A stretch of 64,000 nt of DNA from Neobacillus massiliamazoniensis (lineage in GTDB: Bacteria; Bacillota; Bacilli; Bacillales; Cytobacillaceae), in NCBI RefSeq assembly GCF_001048695.1, contig NZ_CVRB01000004.1:620001-684000 (forward strand), written 5' to 3'. Of the stretch, positions 9,247 through 17,916 are shown in pieces. Position numbers and translations under genes: made by a program. Below the pieces are notes generated by a model that searched no databases, had not been told where the DNA came from, and saw only the letters and a list, made by a program, of their open reading frames with translations. The stretch's first letter is position 1; every line of letters starts with the position of its first letter.

Positions 9247-10024
9247 ATCGAATCACCTGTATAGGGTTGATAAATTGATCCCCTTTTTTGATCGCAAAGT
9301 AATATTTTCCTTTCGATTTATCTGTACCGGTTGAATCGGAAACGGTGCCGACAACTTGTTCTTTTTTGACGTTGTCATACAAGCTGACCTTAATATCTGC
9401 CAGGTTTCCATACCAAGATTCTGATTTGTCAGAGTGCTGAATAACTATCGTTTTTCCAAGCCCATCTTTAACACCTACGAAGGTGACAACTCCCTCTTTC
9501 ATTGCTTTCACAGGGGCTCCTTTCCCTGTTTCAATCATGATTCCTTGGCCATTTTTCTCAAAATTTTCGAGGATTCTCCCTGACGCTGGTACGGCATACT
9601 CCTTTTGCACAACTGTTTTTGTCCCTGGTTTATCTTGTTCTGTAAAAGGGAGGAGGGTCAGTGGTTTCCCGAATTGATCCTCATACCATTTTGATACTGC
9701 CGCAAATTTGAAGTCATTTTCCATCTGATTGGTGACGAAGCTCCGTGCAGGATTAAATGTTGCGGAATGATTCCGAAACAAAATGGCAACAGCTAAAAAA
9801 AGGAGGATTGAAGCTAATATTTTAAAGAAAAAAACCTCTTTTTTAAATAACGGATGCCCGTCAGGACCATCTTCTTTATCCGATGGAAAATGATGAAAGC
9901 CATATTGTTCATCATCTCCAGGCCATTCAATATAATGTTCCGGTTTTGTTTGAGACGACGCTCCCTTATCTCTTTTTCTTTTTGCGATTCGCCGCCGTAT
10001 TTCATCTGCTGTAGACCGCGCCAT
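9239..10024 (-). CDS. spoIVFA: SpoIVFB regulator SpoIVFA
   Basis: Membrane protein that holds SpoIVFB inactive with BofA until the forespore signal arrives. From the ATG at 10024 it has 261 residues: a basic cytoplasmic N-terminus (STADEIRRRIAKRKRDKG), one membrane segment near residues 70-88, and a C-terminal M23/LytM-like fold (about 140-258: PASGRILENF, YYFAIKKGDQFINPIQVI). That fold lacks obvious HxxxD and HxH zinc ligands, as in other SpoIVFA. A GTG 21 bp upstream (10045) is an alternative start, but B. subtilis SpoIVFA begins at the equivalent of the ATG. Confidence 0.92.
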   Translation of the reverse strand: MARSTADEIRRRIAKRKRDKGASSQTKPEHYIEWPGDDEQYGFHHFPSDKEDGPDGHPLFKKEVFFFKILASILLFLAVAILFRNHSATFNPARSFVTNQMENDFKFAAVSKWYEDQFGKPLTLLPFTEQDKPGTKTVVQKEYAVPASGRILENFEKNGQGIMIETGKGAPVKAMKEGVVTFVGVKDGLGKTIVIQHSDKSESWYGNLADIKVSLYDNVKKEQVVGTVSDSTGTDKSKGKYYFAIKKGDQFINPIQVIRFE

Positions 10025-10088
10025 ACCTATCAACCCTTTTCCCACTTTTTAGTACAAGTTTATGAATGGGGGAGGACGAGTATGACTA

Positions 10089-10119
10089 CAAAAATAAGCC
10101 TGTCCAACAGGACAGACTC
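10089..10119 (-). terminator. Terminator after minD
   Basis: A 9-bp stem with one G-T pair (10097-10105 with 10110-10118) around a 4-base loop is followed on the minus strand by TTATTTTT. A T-run also lies on the plus side. Confidence 0.8.
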
Positions 10120-10187
10120 TTTTTTATTGATGAAAGTATATAATTTTTTCTTCGAGAATTGTCCATTTCTATAAGTGTAAGTTCTAT

Positions 10188-10991
10188 TTATCTCACACCA
10201 AAAAACTTTTTGATTTTTGAAAAAACACCTTGGTGTTCTTCTGCCAATGGTTGCAGTGGAATTGACTCACCGAGTATTCTTCTGGCAATATTACGGTAAG
10301 CTAAGGATGCCTTACTGTTTGGATTGAGTGCTATTGGTTCGCCATGGTTTGATGCTCGAATCACTTCTTCATCATCAGCGACAATCCCAAACAACTCTAT
10401 CGATAAATGCTGGGTGATTTCGTCAACATCGAGCATATCGCCATTTTTCATCATGTGATTGCGAATCCGATTGATAACGAGCTTTGGCGGCTCCAAATGC
10501 TTTTCTTTTTCCAAGAGACCTATAATTCGATCAGCATCGCGTACGGCGGAAACTTCAGGAGTAGTAACTACAATAGCACAGTCAGCACCGGCAATGGCAT
10601 TCTGAAATCCCTGCTCTATACCAGCCGGACAGTCAATGATGATATAATCATAGTCTTGTTTTAAATCACTAATAAGCGATTTGATCTGCTCAGGCTTCAC
10701 AGCTGACTTATCGACCGTTTGTGCAGCAGGGAGCAAGTACAGTAAATCCTCGAACCGCTTGTCTTTTACTAATGCTTGATGGAGTTTACATCTTCCCTCC
10801 ACTACATCGACAAGATCATAAATAATTCTGTTTTCAAGCCCCATGATAACATCCAAGTTTCGAAGACCAATGTCCGTATCCACTAAGCAAACTTTTTTAC
10901 CTTGAAGGGCCAGTGCTGTTCCAATATTAGCAGAAGTCGTTGTTTTTCCGACGCCGCCCTTACCAGATGTAACTACTATTGCTTCTCCCAC
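10188..10991 (-). CDS. minD: Septum site-determining ATPase MinD
   Basis: ParA-type ATPase that recruits MinC to the membrane to block division at the poles. The 267 residues have the deviant Walker A motif GKGGVGKTTT at residues 10-19, DTDIGLRNLD, IIIDCPAG (Walker B) and a C-terminal amphipathic helix (FSKIKKFFGVR) for membrane attachment. It begins 1 bp after minC ends, so the two are translationally coupled. It is the last gene of the mreBCD-minCD operon and is followed by a terminator. Confidence 0.97.
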   Translation of the reverse strand: MGEAIVVTSGKGGVGKTTTSANIGTALALQGKKVCLVDTDIGLRNLDVIMGLENRIIYDLVDVVEGRCKLHQALVKDKRFEDLLYLLPAAQTVDKSAVKPEQIKSLISDLKQDYDYIIIDCPAGIEQGFQNAIAGADCAIVVTTPEVSAVRDADRIIGLLEKEKHLEPPKLVINRIRNHMMKNGDMLDVDEITQHLSIELFGIVADDEEVIRASNHGEPIALNPNSKASLAYRNIARRILGESIPLQPLAEEHQGVFSKIKKFFGVR

Positions 10992-10992
10992 T

Positions 10993-11673
10993 TTATAGTC
11001 CCCCTTCTAATCTACTTAAACTAGGCCTTAAATGGATTAATACTTGCAATCTATCTACGATGATCTGACGGTTTTCGTCTATGTATGCACATTCCATTTC
11101 CTTTTGTTCATTTTCACTTTCCGTATCAGGTGCACGAAATAAACAATCACTGATGCGAAGCTGGGAAGGCTTCATGCTAGATGCAACGATGACTGATTGA
11201 TCATTTCCGGAGTATCCTGCGTGTGCAATTCCCTTTAAAGCTCCCATAACAAAAATATTTCCGCCTGCAATAACGGTACCACCAGGGTTAACATCGCCAA
11301 CGAGCAAGAGATCGCCAGAAACTTTCAATATCTGCCCGGAGCGGACTATTTTTGTTACAGGCACGACTTCATCCTTAGATTTTATTTCCTCTGCTTCCTG
11401 CTTCGTGATGACATTTGATTCAATTTCATCCACCACTAAATTCTTTTTTTGCCGAATTAGGGCTTTCAATTCCTCAGCCTGCGTGTTACTTAAATATCTA
11501 TTTCCAATATCCACTTTAACAGGGATTAAATGGCGATCAACTTGTAATTTGGAGTTTGCTGTAAGCTTTTCATCCAATTCTTTCATTAATTCATTATAGG
11601 AACAGCTATCACTAAGGTGGAGAACTAAACCATCCTTCGTGCCTTTTATTGTCACGTTTTGCCGATTTTTCAT
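10993..11673 (-). CDS. minC: Septum site-determining protein MinC
   Basis: Inhibitor of FtsZ assembly that acts with MinD. The 226 residues have a variable N-terminal FtsZ-interacting domain (about 1-100) and the C-terminal beta-helix domain (about 105-215) with [23 protein letters not shown] split over the linker, then [13 protein letters not shown] and AHAGYSGN. Length matches B. subtilis MinC. It lies 136 bp downstream of mreD; that gap is filled by a palindromic repeat element rather than the short space seen in compact operons. Confidence 0.94.
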   Translation of the reverse strand: MKNRQNVTIKGTKDGLVLHLSDSCSYNELMKELDEKLTANSKLQVDRHLIPVKVDIGNRYLSNTQAEELKALIRQKKNLVVDEIESNVITKQEAEEIKSKDEVVPVTKIVRSGQILKVSGDLLLVGDVNPGGTVIAGGNIFVMGALKGIAHAGYSGNDQSVIVASSMKPSQLRISDCLFRAPDTESENEQKEMECAYIDENRQIIVDRLQVLIHLRPSLSRLEGGL

Positions 11674-11690
11674 GGAGAAAATTTCACCTC

Positions 11691-11790
11691 ATAAGAAAAG
11701 CGTAGACGCACACGGAACAAGCATTAGCTTGTTCCGAAGCAAAATGGAATCTACCATTCTCGATTATAATTCGACACGGTGCGTCTAATC
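11691..11790. repeat. Palindromic element between mreD and minC
   Basis: Begins with ATAAGAAAAGCG, the left end shared with the other dispersed elements. It has outer 9-bp arms TAGACGCAC (11703-11711) and GTGCGTCTA (11779-11787), and a nested perfect hairpin GGAACAAGC-ATTA-GCTTGTTCC (11714-11735). It is probably a diverged member of the family at 27377 and 50378. Confidence 0.6.
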
Positions 11791-11809
11791 TCCTTTTTTT
11801 TCATAAAAA

Positions 11810-12337
11810 TCATTCATCCCGAAGTGCACCCGAGTATTTTTCGATTATGCGCTGAAGCGGATAACATGCAAGCAATAAAAATGCGGCATTAAACAAAAGG
11901 GTTGGATAAAAACGCAAATGAAGAAAGCTAGAAAAATCCAGGTTTGTAATGTGTATAATAAAATTCAATTCATAAACGCCAAGCTCTAATAATGCGATTC
12001 CTACAAGGGAAATAAGGGAAGTGGAGAACAAATTCAATTGTAAGACATGCATTATTTTCGAAACTATATAGGCAACAAGCGGATACAAAAATAAGTAAAT
12101 ACCTAAAATTTCCGTATACACAATATCAAATAGCAATCCAAAAATAAAGGCATAAAGAATCCCTTTTTTTCTCCCTCCATAAATCGTAAGAAACAGGATT
12201 CCTACAATAAGAAAATGGGGAACAACAATCGAGTTCCGCCCAAAAAGCCCAAAAAGGCCTGGCGGTATATACTGAACAAATATACTTTCTAACATAAAAA
12301 GAAACACAAACAAAAGAGGGAGAATGAGTTTTCTCAC
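11810..12337 (-). CDS. mreD: Rod-shape determining membrane protein MreD
   Basis: Polytopic membrane partner of MreC in the elongasome. The 175-residue protein is almost wholly hydrophobic, with about five membrane segments, and has family features such as YIPPGLFGLFGRNSIVVPHF and YGGRKKGILYAFIFGLLFDIVY. It overlaps the end of mreC by 4 bp, indicating coupled translation. Length and position match B. subtilis MreD. Confidence 0.92.
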   Translation of the reverse strand: MRKLILPLLFVFLFMLESIFVQYIPPGLFGLFGRNSIVVPHFLIVGILFLTIYGGRKKGILYAFIFGLLFDIVYTEILGIYLFLYPLVAYIVSKIMHVLQLNLFSTSLISLVGIALLELGVYELNFIIHITNLDFSSFLHLRFYPTLLFNAAFLLLACYPLQRIIEKYSGALRDE

Positions 12338-13215
12338 AAATTTCCCCCCTGACTATCCCCCATTGCACTTGCGCTAGGTTCAGGCGCGGTTCTTTTAATA
12401 ACAATAACACTATTGATATCATAGAAATCTGCACCCGGCTTTACTAATGCAGTTTGATTTAATCCATATTGATCTGGGGTTACATCGACCACTGTCCCAA
12501 CCATGAGGCCCCTTGGAAACATGCCTCCTAGACCAGAAGTAATGACAGTTTGTCCTTTTTCAATTTTTGTTCCAGTAGGAATGCTTTTAACTAACAATAA
12601 ATTTTTTTGCTCATCAAAGCCCTGGACAAAGCCATAAATATTAGAGCTACCTTGGATCGTAACGGAAATCCGATTTTTTGGATCCATAGAGCTTAATAAT
12701 TGAACTGTTGAACTGAATTGGTCCACACTTTTTACTTTTCCAATAAGTCCGCCCGCTGTCACAACAGCCATGTTTTGTTTAACACCATTTAAATTGCCCT
12801 TGTCGATGATAATCATTTCGTGCCAACGATCAGGATTTCTGCCAATAACAGTTGCTGGTAATGGCTCACTATCGCTCAGGGTCTGTTTTTCACCGAGAGA
12901 ATCACGCAAATCTTTATTTTCTTTCTTTAGCTCTTGAACTTGTGATTCAAGGCTTACCGTTTTATCAACCCGCGCTTTTAACTGTTTATTCTCCTCGTAA
13001 GTGTTCTGCAGATCCTGAAGATTTCCAAAAAAGCCTGCAACAAGATGGGCAGGCTTTGAAACTAGGGATTGAACCCAGCCGGTCGTATCTTTAACGAACT
13101 GCTCCGGCCAAGTTAATCTTGTCCTCTCCCTTAAAGAAAACCCAATCAATGCCACGAGCAGAATGATGCTGACGAGCAAAATAATCAGACGTTTATTCAA
13201 GAAGAACTGTGGCAT
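12334..13215 (-). CDS. mreC: Rod-shape determining protein MreC
   Basis: Extracytoplasmic scaffold of the lateral wall machinery. The 293 residues comprise a short cytoplasmic tail, one membrane helix (about 8-25: LIILLVSIILLVALIGFS), a coiled coil (about 70-105, ending KKENKDLRDSLG) and the paired beta-barrel domain (about 120-275: VIGRNPDRWHEMIIIDKG, GGLIGKV, ITSGLGGMFPRGLMVGTV). The C-terminal tail is rich in Pro and Ser. It lies 222 bp downstream of mreB, a gap that contains a degenerate repeat element. Confidence 0.95.
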   Translation of the reverse strand: MPQFFLNKRLIILLVSIILLVALIGFSLRERTRLTWPEQFVKDTTGWVQSLVSKPAHLVAGFFGNLQDLQNTYEENKQLKARVDKTVSLESQVQELKKENKDLRDSLGEKQTLSDSEPLPATVIGRNPDRWHEMIIIDKGNLNGVKQNMAVVTAGGLIGKVKSVDQFSSTVQLLSSMDPKNRISVTIQGSSNIYGFVQGFDEQKNLLLVKSIPTGTKIEKGQTVITSGLGGMFPRGLMVGTVVDVTPDQYGLNQTALVKPGADFYDINSVIVIKRTAPEPSASAMGDSQGGNL

Positions 13216-13269
13216 GAATATACACCTCTATTTTTTCTAATAGATAAGAATATTACTTCAACTATTTTT

Positions 13270-13416
13270 TAGCGCCTAGTGGCTCGGGTCATAGGCCAAT
13301 CCGCCCTGAAGGTTAAAAAGCAACCTTCATGCCGGCCCGTCTTATGCCGGTCGCCCCTGAGCATAAAGGAAATCTCCCTTGAATAATCTTCGCAGGAACA
13401 AGCTGTGCTTGTTCCA
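13270..13416. repeat. Degenerate copy of dispersed palindromic element
   Basis: In the gap between mreB and mreC, 13270-13365 matches, in reverse orientation, the family at 27377 and 50378 (AGCGCCTAG, TCGGGTCATA, CGTCTTATGCC, GTCGCCCCTGA in the same order), with many changes. It is followed at 13395-13415 by the hairpin GGAACAAGC-TGT-GCTTGTTCC, the same stem as at 11714-11735. Confidence 0.6.
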
Positions 13417-13437
13417 AAGGCGTTTCCCTATTTCTTT

Positions 13438-14460
13438 TTACCTAGATTCTTTTGATTTGTTTTTAAATAAATTAATATGATCGAGCGCTTTTCCTGTTCC
13501 AATTGCCACACAATCAAGTGGATTTTCAGCGATTAGAACCGGCATTTTTGTTTCTTCACTGATGACCTTGTCCAAATTCCGCAGCAGGGCCCCTCCGCCA
13601 GTTAACACGATACCACGGTCCATAATATCTGCAGCAAGTTCTGGTGGAGTTTTTTCCAAAGTATTTTTAACAGCTTCTACAATTGCATAAACGGTATCCT
13701 TTAAGGCAACAGCAATTTCTTTTGGAGTAATTTCAATCGTTTTTGGTAGACCTGTTAATAAATCACGGCCGCGAATCTCCATATTGTCGATACCTTCAGG
13801 ATCACTAGCGGAACCAACTTCCATTTTAATCGTTTCAGAGGTACGTTCACCGATCATTAAGTTATAATTCTTTCGAATATAAGTGACAATCGCATCATCC
13901 ATTTCATCCCCGGCAATACGAATAGATTGGCTCGTAACAATCCCGCCTAATGAGATGATAGCTACTTCGGTCGTACCTCCGCCAATATCCACGACCATAC
14001 TTCCGGTTGGCTCCCAGACAGGAAGATTGGCACCAATCGCTGCAGCAAAAGGTTCTTCAATCGTGTATGCATCCTTAGCACCAGCCTGCCTAGTAGCATC
14101 GATTACCGCACGTTCCTCAACGGCTGTAATCCCGGATGGGACACATACCATTACATAAGGCTTACCTGCAAACAGCCCGTTCGCTTTCGTTGCATGGCGA
14201 ATGTGATACTTCATCATCGCAGCAGTTGTTTCAAAATCCGCAATTACTCCATCCTTCATAGGTCGAAGTGCTACTACGTTTCCCGGGGTACGGCCAATCA
14301 TGTTCTTCGCATCGTTCCCGACTGCAACGATATTTTTTGTATCAGTTTGTAGCGCCACAACGGATGGCTCTCTCAAGACAATTCCTTTTCCTTTTGCGTA
14401 AACAAGGGTATTTGCTGTACCCAAATCAATTCCTAAATCTCTTGAACCAATTCCAAACAT
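13438..14460 (-). CDS. mreB: Rod-shape determining actin homologue MreB
   Basis: Actin-like filament protein that orients lateral wall synthesis. The 340 residues show the actin-fold ATP motifs: [10 protein letters not shown] (phosphate 1), [16 protein letters not shown] (phosphate 2) and [14 protein letters not shown] (adenosine). Length is as in Bacillus MreB. First gene of the mreBCD-minCD group, with its own promoter just upstream and radC 148 bp further upstream on the same strand. Confidence 0.97.
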   Translation of the reverse strand: MFGIGSRDLGIDLGTANTLVYAKGKGIVLREPSVVALQTDTKNIVAVGNDAKNMIGRTPGNVVALRPMKDGVIADFETTAAMMKYHIRHATKANGLFAGKPYVMVCVPSGITAVEERAVIDATRQAGAKDAYTIEEPFAAAIGANLPVWEPTGSMVVDIGGGTTEVAIISLGGIVTSQSIRIAGDEMDDAIVTYIRKNYNLMIGERTSETIKMEVGSASDPEGIDNMEIRGRDLLTGLPKTIEITPKEIAVALKDTVYAIVEAVKNTLEKTPPELAADIMDRGIVLTGGGALLRNLDKVISEETKMPVLIAENPLDCVAIGTGKALDHINLFKNKSKESR

Positions 14461-14564
14461 TGTTGTAACTCCCTTTCTAATTTACGAAATGCAAAATCGT
14501 ATCAGGCTTCTACCTTTTATATCATGTACAATTTTGATAATTAATTTGAATTCAATCCTAAAAA

Positions 14565-14594
14565 ATCATACCCAAAATTATAGCGCAACGTCAA
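14565..14594 (-). promoter_or_regulatory. Candidate sigma-A promoter of mreB
   Basis: Minus-strand TTGACG (plus 14589-14594) and TATGAT (14565-14570) are separated by 18 bp, about 105 bp before the mreB start, in the gap after radC. Confidence 0.5.
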
Positions 14595-14608
14595 ATAAAA
14601 ACATACTG

Positions 14609-15298
14609 TTATAAATAACCTTTTTCTTTCAAACTAACAAATTTATTTTCTCCGATAATCAAGTGATCAAGAAGGTCTATCCCAATTATCTTTCCACATT
14701 CCACTAGCCTTTTCGTAACTTCAATGTCCTCACGGCTTGGAGTGGGGTCTCCACTGGGATGATTATGTAGCGCGATAATAGATGCGGCGGACCTTTTTAA
14801 TGCTTCGCGGTATACCTCACGCGGATGGACGATGGAAGCATTTAAACTGCCAATAAAAATGGTTTGTTTGTGAATCACTTGATTTTTCGTATTTAAATAC
14901 AAACAGACAAAATGCTCCTGTGACAAAAATCGCATGTCATTCATCACATAGTTAGCCCCGTCTTCGGGTGAGCGAATGACATATCGATCATTATAGGAGA
15001 GGTTAGATATTCTTCTGCCAATTTCGACTGCAGCAAGAATTTGAATGGCTTTGGCACTGCCAATTCCATTAATAGACGTGATCTCCTCTAGAGTAGCTGA
15101 TTTCAAGAGCCTTAAGCCTTCAAAGTGAGTTAATAGTCGATTTGATAATTGCAAAACTGATTCTTGCCTCGTTCCAGTTCTAAGCAAAATGGCAATCAGT
15201 TCGTGATTAGATAAACTTTGTGGGCCGTGCTGAATAAAACGTTCCCTCGGTCTTTCATCCTGAGGAAAATCCTTTATCATTAATGAATTAGTCGACAC
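14609..15298 (-). CDS. radC: RadC family JAB/MPN-domain protein
   Basis: Member of the RadC/YsxA family. The name is historical, and a DNA-repair role has not been upheld. The protein has a helix-hairpin-helix segment near its N-terminus (ITSINGIGSAKAIQILAAVEIG) and a C-terminal JAB metallo-domain with the zinc motif HNHPSGDPTPSREDIEVT. The start is set at GTG 15298 (229 residues) because GGAGGAAG lies just upstream; a farther ATG at 15334 lacks a ribosome site and would place that sequence inside the gene. It lies between maf and mreB, as in B. subtilis. Confidence 0.93.
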   Translation of the reverse strand: MSTNSLMIKDFPQDERPRERFIQHGPQSLSNHELIAILLRTGTRQESVLQLSNRLLTHFEGLRLLKSATLEEITSINGIGSAKAIQILAAVEIGRRISNLSYNDRYVIRSPEDGANYVMNDMRFLSQEHFVCLYLNTKNQVIHKQTIFIGSLNASIVHPREVYREALKRSAASIIALHNHPSGDPTPSREDIEVTKRLVECGKIIGIDLLDHLIIGENKFVSLKEKGYL

Positions 15299-15341
15299 CT
15301 TTCTTCCTCCCTTTTGGCGGGAGCTAATGAACAAAAAAAGG

Positions 15342-15914
15342 TTAATACGGCAACTGATATCCTGCCTTTCTTAATTCCCGAATAGTCCTTGCAACAGGCA
15401 AGCCGACAACCGCGAAATAATCTCCATGGATTTTTTTAACAAGTAAACTTCCCAACTGCTGAATCCCATATGCACCAGCTTTATCAAGCGGTTCACCAGT
15501 CCTAACGTATGAACGGATCTCATCGTCCGTTAACTCCCAAAACCATACTTCAGTTTTTTCAAAAAACCTTGTCGAACATGTTGGTGATATAATCGTGACG
15601 CCAGTGTAAACATCATGCTGTGCACCTGATAGCAATTTTAACATTGTAATGGCTTCTTCTTCATTGGTTGGTTTTCCCATGATTTCGTTATTGGCTACAA
15701 CAATGGTGTCAGCCCCAATTACAAAAGCGTCTGGATTGTCATTAAAAACCGCTTGTGCTTTACGAGCCGCAAGCTCCATAACCACTTCATCAGGGGAAAG
15801 TCCTGGACTAAAGTTTTCATCAACTTCACTGCTTAAAATCGTGAAAGAAATTTGGAGATTTTCTAGAAGTTCTTTTCGCCGTGGAGAAGAAGAGGCTAAA
15901 ATGAGGTTCTGCAT
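15342..15914 (-). CDS. maf: Nucleotide pyrophosphatase Maf
   Basis: House-cleaning nucleoside triphosphate pyrophosphatase (dTTP/UTP or modified nucleotides), originally linked to septum formation. The 190 residues open with the family signature LILASSSPRRKELL and contain VIGADTIVV, GKPTNEEEA and GEPLDKAGAYGIQ. Length matches B. subtilis Maf. It sits between spoIIB and radC in the conserved cluster. A palindromic repeat separates it from spoIIB. Confidence 0.95.
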   Translation of the reverse strand: MQNLILASSSPRRKELLENLQISFTILSSEVDENFSPGLSPDEVVMELAARKAQAVFNDNPDAFVIGADTIVVANNEIMGKPTNEEEAITMLKLLSGAQHDVYTGVTIISPTCSTRFFEKTEVWFWELTDDEIRSYVRTGEPLDKAGAYGIQQLGSLLVKKIHGDYFAVVGLPVARTIRELRKAGYQLPY

Positions 15915-16069
15915 TTCATCACCTTACCTTTTTGCTTTTCGTATAGGGAGATACAAGTTAATCGTAACAGAAATAGTGAAAGCAAACAATTTTTATATCC
16001 ATAAAGTTTGAATAATATTGTCAAATTATACCGAAATAAAATGTAAAGAAAAACCATAAAACAAAGAAA

Positions 16070-16183
16070 GGATGTCCCAAACAAAGAGTCAGACCCCTCA
16101 ACCTACAATTTATAGCTGAACATGGCTTAGTAAGCGACTATAAATTGAGGGAAAGCAAGCGGTCAGACCATTTTGGGACATCC
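16070..16183. repeat. Palindromic intergenic element, copy 1
   Basis: Long inverted repeat whose outer arms are GGATGTCCCAAA (16070-16081) and TTTGGGACATCC (16172-16183). GTCAGACC/GGTCAGACC and CAATTTATAG/CTATAAATTG pairs lie inside. It is downstream of spoIIB and could act as its terminator. A second copy at 30381-30496 shares an identical 37-base core. Confidence 0.9.
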
Positions 16184-16237
16184 TCGTTTTATTTCCCGGA
16201 AAATAGGGATTTTTGTAGAACTATGACGATAGCTTTA

Positions 16238-17293
16238 TTACAAGGAGTAATAAACTGACAAAAAGTTTAATAAGTGCTGCTGGGCATCAATTAAACTCTT
16301 CGAATCCTTTGATTTTTGAAAGGCATTTAACTTTTCCTTAGCAGATGTTAACTCTGCTTGAAGCTGTTTTATTTTTTCGGCCTTTATCCCATTTGTCGAG
16401 AGTTGTTGATCCATTTCTTTCGTTGATGTTTCTGAAATGGTTTTGGTAAGAATACCGCTCGCTGTCATTTTTACAAGGGATTGATAGATTTGCGGTACTG
16501 CTTCAAGAAAGCTTTTTTCAGTATCATTGAGGTCAGACACTTTCTTTTCTCCAACATCCAAGGGTTTTGCAAACGCGTCATTGAATCCTTTTGTTTTAAC
16601 TAGACTGCCAAGAGATTTGGCTGAATCCTGCGAATCTGCAATACCGAGAAATAAATATTCTTTGCCGTCTATTTCAATGGATTTTGCTGGAACCCCTATA
16701 GCTGTTGATTGATTCACTGCATCCTTTGCAGCGTCTTTAGAGGAGTATAATCCCCCCTGAACCACATAGGTAGTGAGAGACTTTATAGCTGTAGTAGAAG
16801 TATTTGTTTTCGCTTGATTCGTCCCTGAATTCTCAGTCACTCTCGGTTGTGAACCTGCTTTTTTTGCAGGGGGTGACATGACCTTCAGCATCATAAAACC
16901 AAACGCCGTTCCAATGAGGATGGCGAAGATCCCTGATATTAAAAACGGACCAAAAGCACGGCTGTTTTTCCCTTGTGCATTTTTGGAAATAGATGCAAGT
17001 TTTTTGTTGGAACTTTTTTTAGAGGTTGACTTCTGAACATTCGTATATTCCTCGATATCGTCTTCAGAAGATTCAGGGATGATCCAGTCAAAGCTTTCTT
17101 CGACAGGCTCCTGTGCTGCTGCTGTTTCCAAAACCACATTTTCTTCGTAGACGTCTGGGTCACCATTTATTACTGTCGAAACGGTAGACTTGCTCATTTC
17201 ACTGTCATGATTCTGGGATTCATCGCTAAAGTTTTGATACTCTCCATTAACCTTAATCGTAATTGTATTGCCTTGATTAGGCTTGTCCACCAT
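16238..17293 (-). CDS. spoIIB: Stage II sporulation protein B (SPOR domain)
   Basis: Helps the engulfing membrane migrate at the sporulation septum. Its 351 residues have an acidic N-terminal cytoplasmic part that opens with the TIKVNGEYQ element seen in SpoIIB, one membrane helix (about 116-137: FLISGIFAILIGTAFGFMML), a Thr/Asn-rich linker, and a SPOR domain (about 172-245: TYVVQGGLYSSKDAAK, GFNDAFAKPLD) that binds denuded peptidoglycan. The C-terminal 100 residues are helical. Overall identity to B. subtilis is likely low, and the call leans on domain order and on the position between maf and comC. Confidence 0.85.
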   Translation of the reverse strand: MVDKPNQGNTITIKVNGEYQNFSDESQNHDSEMSKSTVSTVINGDPDVYEENVVLETAAAQEPVEESFDWIIPESSEDDIEEYTNVQKSTSKKSSNKKLASISKNAQGKNSRAFGPFLISGIFAILIGTAFGFMMLKVMSPPAKKAGSQPRVTENSGTNQAKTNTSTTAIKSLTTYVVQGGLYSSKDAAKDAVNQSTAIGVPAKSIEIDGKEYLFLGIADSQDSAKSLGSLVKTKGFNDAFAKPLDVGEKKVSDLNDTEKSFLEAVPQIYQSLVKMTASGILTKTISETSTKEMDQQLSTNGIKAEKIKQLQAELTSAKEKLNAFQKSKDSKSLIDAQQHLLNFLSVYYSL

Positions 17294-17414
17294 TCAAACT
17301 CCCTTCTATACCGGTACTATTTTTTTCCATCCTATCATAGGAGAAAAAAAAAATAACAAGACTTTTGTCGTCTTGTTATCGTAGACTTTCGCCAAATTTT
17401 TCATTTTTCACCCA

Positions 17415-17904
17415 TTAATTAGATTTTGACGTATCAGGAAACTGGCTTAATGGATTTTGTTTGTTCGCTGGTGCCGGAGCATCGATTTTAGGCAGCTGTG
17501 CCGTAAGGTCAGCTAGTATCGGCATGTAGAATGCCGAAACGGTAAGATTGTAGCTTAATGGTTGAGTGCTTTGCGCAAGAGAGGTAATTTCTTGACCTCC
17601 TGTATAACTAATCGACTCTACTACAACGATACGCTTTAATGACTCCAGAGTTCCAATGAATTTTTCAAATTTGGCGTAATTAGGTGATTCTATGCTCAAG
17701 TTAACCGTTAGCTTTTTCAATCCAGATGGAGCCGCTGAGGCTGGCTTATTAGCTTGATTTGCGGAACCTTGATTTGTTTGGTTTTGATTGGCATTGTTTT
17801 GGGGAGCAAAAGATTTTCTACTTTAATACAAGAATGCGAACAGAATGATCATATATGACTAAGTTGAAGATTCGATTATTTGATGTAAAGAGGGTTAATG
17901 CCAA
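17415..17904 (-). pseudogene. pilM-pilO deletion remnant
   Basis: Scar of a lost type IV pilus assembly operon. Directly after comC, AAGGAG (over the comC stop) precedes a TTG at 17904 that opens 28 codons reading MALTLFTSNNRIFNLV and then DHSVRILVLK, which looks like a PilM N-terminus, ending at TAG 17818-17820. From the same junction another frame, open from about 17821, reads a Gln/Asn-rich linker and then about 100 residues (KKLTVNLSIESPNYAKF, LKRIVVVESISYTGG, LSYNLTVSAFYMP) typical of the C-terminal domain of PilO, ending at 17415. Most of pilM, all of pilN and the membrane-anchored half of pilO appear to have been removed in one deletion near 17820. The PilM and PilO calls are pattern recognition, not a search. 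Confidence 0.75.
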
Positions 17905-17916
17905 TATAAAAACTCC

